A stretch of 64,000 nucleotides of DNA from Corynebacterium appendicis CIP 107643. GTDB lineage: Bacteria > Actinomycetota > Actinomycetes > Mycobacteriales > Mycobacteriaceae. Position numbers and translations under genes: made by a program. Where the stretch lies: assembly GCF_030408415.1 (NCBI RefSeq), contig NZ_CP046976.1, positions 2,135,330-2,199,329 on the forward strand. The letters are read 5' to 3'. Under the pieces are notes generated by a model. The model saw only the letters and a list, made by a program, of their open reading frames with translations, was not told where the DNA came from and made no database searches. Shown here piece by piece: positions 62,672-64,000 of the stretch (its first letter is position 1; every line of letters begins with the position of its first letter).

Positions 62672-63631
62672 GTGGGTCGATCCGGGAAACGAAAGCGCCA
62701 ACCACCGCTACCCCCGAGGGGCGGGCTCGGCGCCACGAGAGCACGGGTGCCTGAGGCCGATCCGATCAGGGCGTGGGACCTCATCTGGCACCTCGTAGCC
62801 ACGCAGCGCCACAGGCACCCGGAGGACAACGAGAGCGCCGTCAACGAACGGTTTGCGCGGAACGAGGTAGTGCTTATCGACGGCACCCCTGTCGCACCTG
62901 ACACCGTGCTCGCACCAGGGACCGATGTCTTCTTCTATCGCCGCCCCGCCCCGGAGGTGCGTGTTCCGTACGAGATCACCACAGTATTCGAAGACGACCA
63001 CATATTGGTCGTGAACAAGCCGCCGTTCTTGACCACGATGCCGCGCGGATCGCACATCACGGAGAGTGTCACTGTGCGGCTCAGGCGCGCAACCGGCAAC
63101 GAAGATCTCACGCCGGCACACCGCCTCGACCGCGCAACATCCGGGCTGATCCTCCTAACCAAGCGGGCCGAACTGCGTGGCGCCTACCAAGAACTTTTCG
63201 CCCGCCGACACGTCAACAAAATCTACGAAGCAGTGGCCGATGATATTGGGCTCACCGCGCCCCAAACGTGGGAGCACCACATTGAAAAGAATGAAGGCGA
63301 ACTCGCTGCGCGTATTCTCGCCGGCCGCGAGCCCAACGCCCTGACGGACGTCTCAGATGTCACACCGATCCTCGATCCACCCGGCGCAGCACGATATCTT
63401 CTTCACCCAGTGACAGGACGCACCCACCAACTCCGAGTGCAGATGCTGGACGCCGGCGTCCCGATTCATGGCGATCCAATCTATCCCAAGCTCCAGCCAC
63501 TCGACGAGGAGGACTTTGCCGAACCAATGTTGCTGAGCTCGGTGGGGATCAGCTTCGCCGATCCCCTGAGCGGTGAACAACGCAGCTTCTCCACGACCGG
63601 TTTCTCTGGACTTTCAGTTCCGGAACCGTAG
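62672..63631 (+). CDS. RluA-family pseudouridine synthase
   Basis: A 319-residue enzyme that isomerises uridine in rRNA or tRNA. An N-terminal extension is followed by the catalytic domain with the active aspartate in LTPAHRLDRATSGLILLTK, the motif ILVVNKPPFL and the C-terminal HPVTGRTHQLRVQM and GDPIYP. GTG 62672 is supported by a leaderless-type promoter; the longer frame from 62594 crosses the opposite gene. The target base is unknown. Confidence 0.9.
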   Translation: MGRSGKRKRQPPLPPRGGLGATRARVPEADPIRAWDLIWHLVATQRHRHPEDNESAVNERFARNEVVLIDGTPVAPDTVLAPGTDVFFYRRPAPEVRVPYEITTVFEDDHILVVNKPPFLTTMPRGSHITESVTVRLRRATGNEDLTPAHRLDRATSGLILLTKRAELRGAYQELFARRHVNKIYEAVADDIGLTAPQTWEHHIEKNEGELAARILAGREPNALTDVSDVTPILDPPGAARYLLHPVTGRTHQLRVQMLDAGVPIHGDPIYPKLQPLDEEDFAEPMLLSSVGISFADPLSGEQRSFSTTGFSGLSVPEP

Positions 63632-63665
63632 ACTGCGTTGAATTCGCCCGAAAGATATAGGTACG

Positions 63666-63709
63666 AAAAAGACCGGCTACCACGCCCATCGTTGGGCTGG
63701 TAGCCGGTC
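63666..63709 (-). terminator. Terminator of the rRNA operon
   Basis: On the minus strand GACCGGCTACCA and TGGTAGCCGGTC form a perfect 12-bp stem with an inner GCCCA/TGGGC hairpin, followed by TTTTTCG. It lies 18 bases after the 5S rRNA gene and converges on the RluA-type gene. Confidence 0.9.
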
Positions 63710-63726
63710 ACAATTGTGAAGTTTTT

Positions 63727-63844
63727 GGTCGGCGGTAACTTACTCTCCCACACCCTCCCGAGTGCAGTACCATCAGCGCGGGTGGGCTTAGCTTCCGGGT
63801 TCGGAATGGGTCCGGGCGTTTCCCCACCGCTATCAACCACCGAC
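63727..63844 (-). rRNA. rrf: 5S ribosomal RNA
   Basis: About 118 nt. The ends pair (GTCGGTGGT with ACCGCCGAC), and the internal conserved parts GGAAACGCCCGGACCCATTC, CGAACCCGGAAGCTAAGCC and GCGCTGATGGTACTGC are those of actinobacterial 5S rRNA. The ends are set from the terminal stem and may be off by one or two bases. Confidence 0.93.
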
Positions 63845-64000
63845 ACACCTATAAGGGTCTGTCATGGTCGCAACGTGGTGTTGCGGGTTATGGAGTTATG
63901 TATCTGTGTGGCCACACCATGGGTTGGTGTGGTGTGTCAGATACTGCATAGTGGACGCGGCAGAAGTTGTTGTCTGCGTTTTTGGTGTTTCGCCCGCGTG
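63845..64000 (-). other. 23S-5S intergenic spacer (partial)
   Basis: The 156 bases to the window end are transcribed spacer of the rRNA operon. A hairpin with CCACACCA and TGGTGTGG lies near 63912-63934. The 3' end of 23S rRNA is not recognised and must lie beyond the window. Confidence 0.7.

Noticed and set aside
63845..64000. tRNA gene in the rRNA spacer
   Set aside because: No cloverleaf or T-loop sequence (GGTTCGAATC-like) was found on either strand; only a simple hairpin is visible.

Overview
The window is chromosomal DNA of a Corynebacterium-like actinobacterium. The evidence is the mycolic acid and arabinogalactan gene cluster (pks13, fadD32, a cutinase-like lipase, two mycoloyltransferases, aftB, ubiA, a PAP2 phosphatase, glfT2, glf), the high GC content, many leaderless starts of the type TAnnnT, about 7 nt, then ATG or GTG, and the downstream order serS / septum-formation protein / metallopeptidase / phosphatase / pheA / LytR / glpQ / msrA / sodA known from Corynebacteriales. 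No species is claimed.

Layout. 1-13185 (minus strand): cell-envelope cluster, in which mycolates are condensed (Pks13, FadD32), moved onto trehalose and arabinan (MytA, MytB), and the arabinogalactan anchor is built (UbiA, PAP2 phosphatase, AftB, GlfT2). 13186-18133: a variable stretch with short palindromic repeats, a DUF222/HNH nuclease of the 13E12 type, a small three-helix protein, a GT87 glycosyltransferase, and a frameshifted tetR divergent from a Sap-type lipid-addressing membrane protein across an 18-bp-arm operator. 18130-29310: an 11 kb restriction island bounded by direct repeats of the 3' end of glf. It opens with relics of glf and of the GT87 gene, then ATAGTAA repeats and two small proteins, then an operon: NYN-type nuclease, a degenerate methylase fused to a specificity-like domain, HsdM, HsdS, HsdR, a coiled-coil protein and a small basic protein. 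Three of its products end in a similar tail (G-L/M-P-...-G-K-R/K-R/K).

29311-45059: intact glf, a secreted amidase, glpK, a HAD phosphatase, two PlsC-type acyltransferases, serS, a septum-formation protein, a zinc metallopeptidase, a phosphoglycerate-mutase-like phosphatase, pheA, a CPBP protease, a palindrome-rich gap, a LytR-CpsA-Psr protein and an amino-acid permease. 45077-53955: DUF5926, glycerophosphodiesterase, a membrane alpha/beta-hydrolase, msrA, sodA, a DtxR-box-preceded MFS transporter, a TM0106-type nuclease and a DUF6474 protein. 54148-63631: lsr2, the heme-responsive-type two-component pair hrrA/hrrS, a DUF2020 lipoprotein, an SGNH hydrolase, a broken class E sortase with its small membrane partner, a YidC-like insertase, a TetR regulator, a GlsB/YeaQ protein, a universal stress protein, a 48-aa porin-like peptide and an RluA-family pseudouridine synthase. 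The right end (63666 onward) is the tail of a minus-strand rRNA operon: terminator, 5S rRNA and part of the 23S-5S spacer.

Main points of interest: the composite restriction island with its pseudo-methylase and shared C-terminal tails; its glf direct repeats and gene relics; the dispersed palindromes; the sortase lacking its catalytic cysteine and interrupted by an early stop; and divergent leaderless promoters with overlapping -10 boxes.
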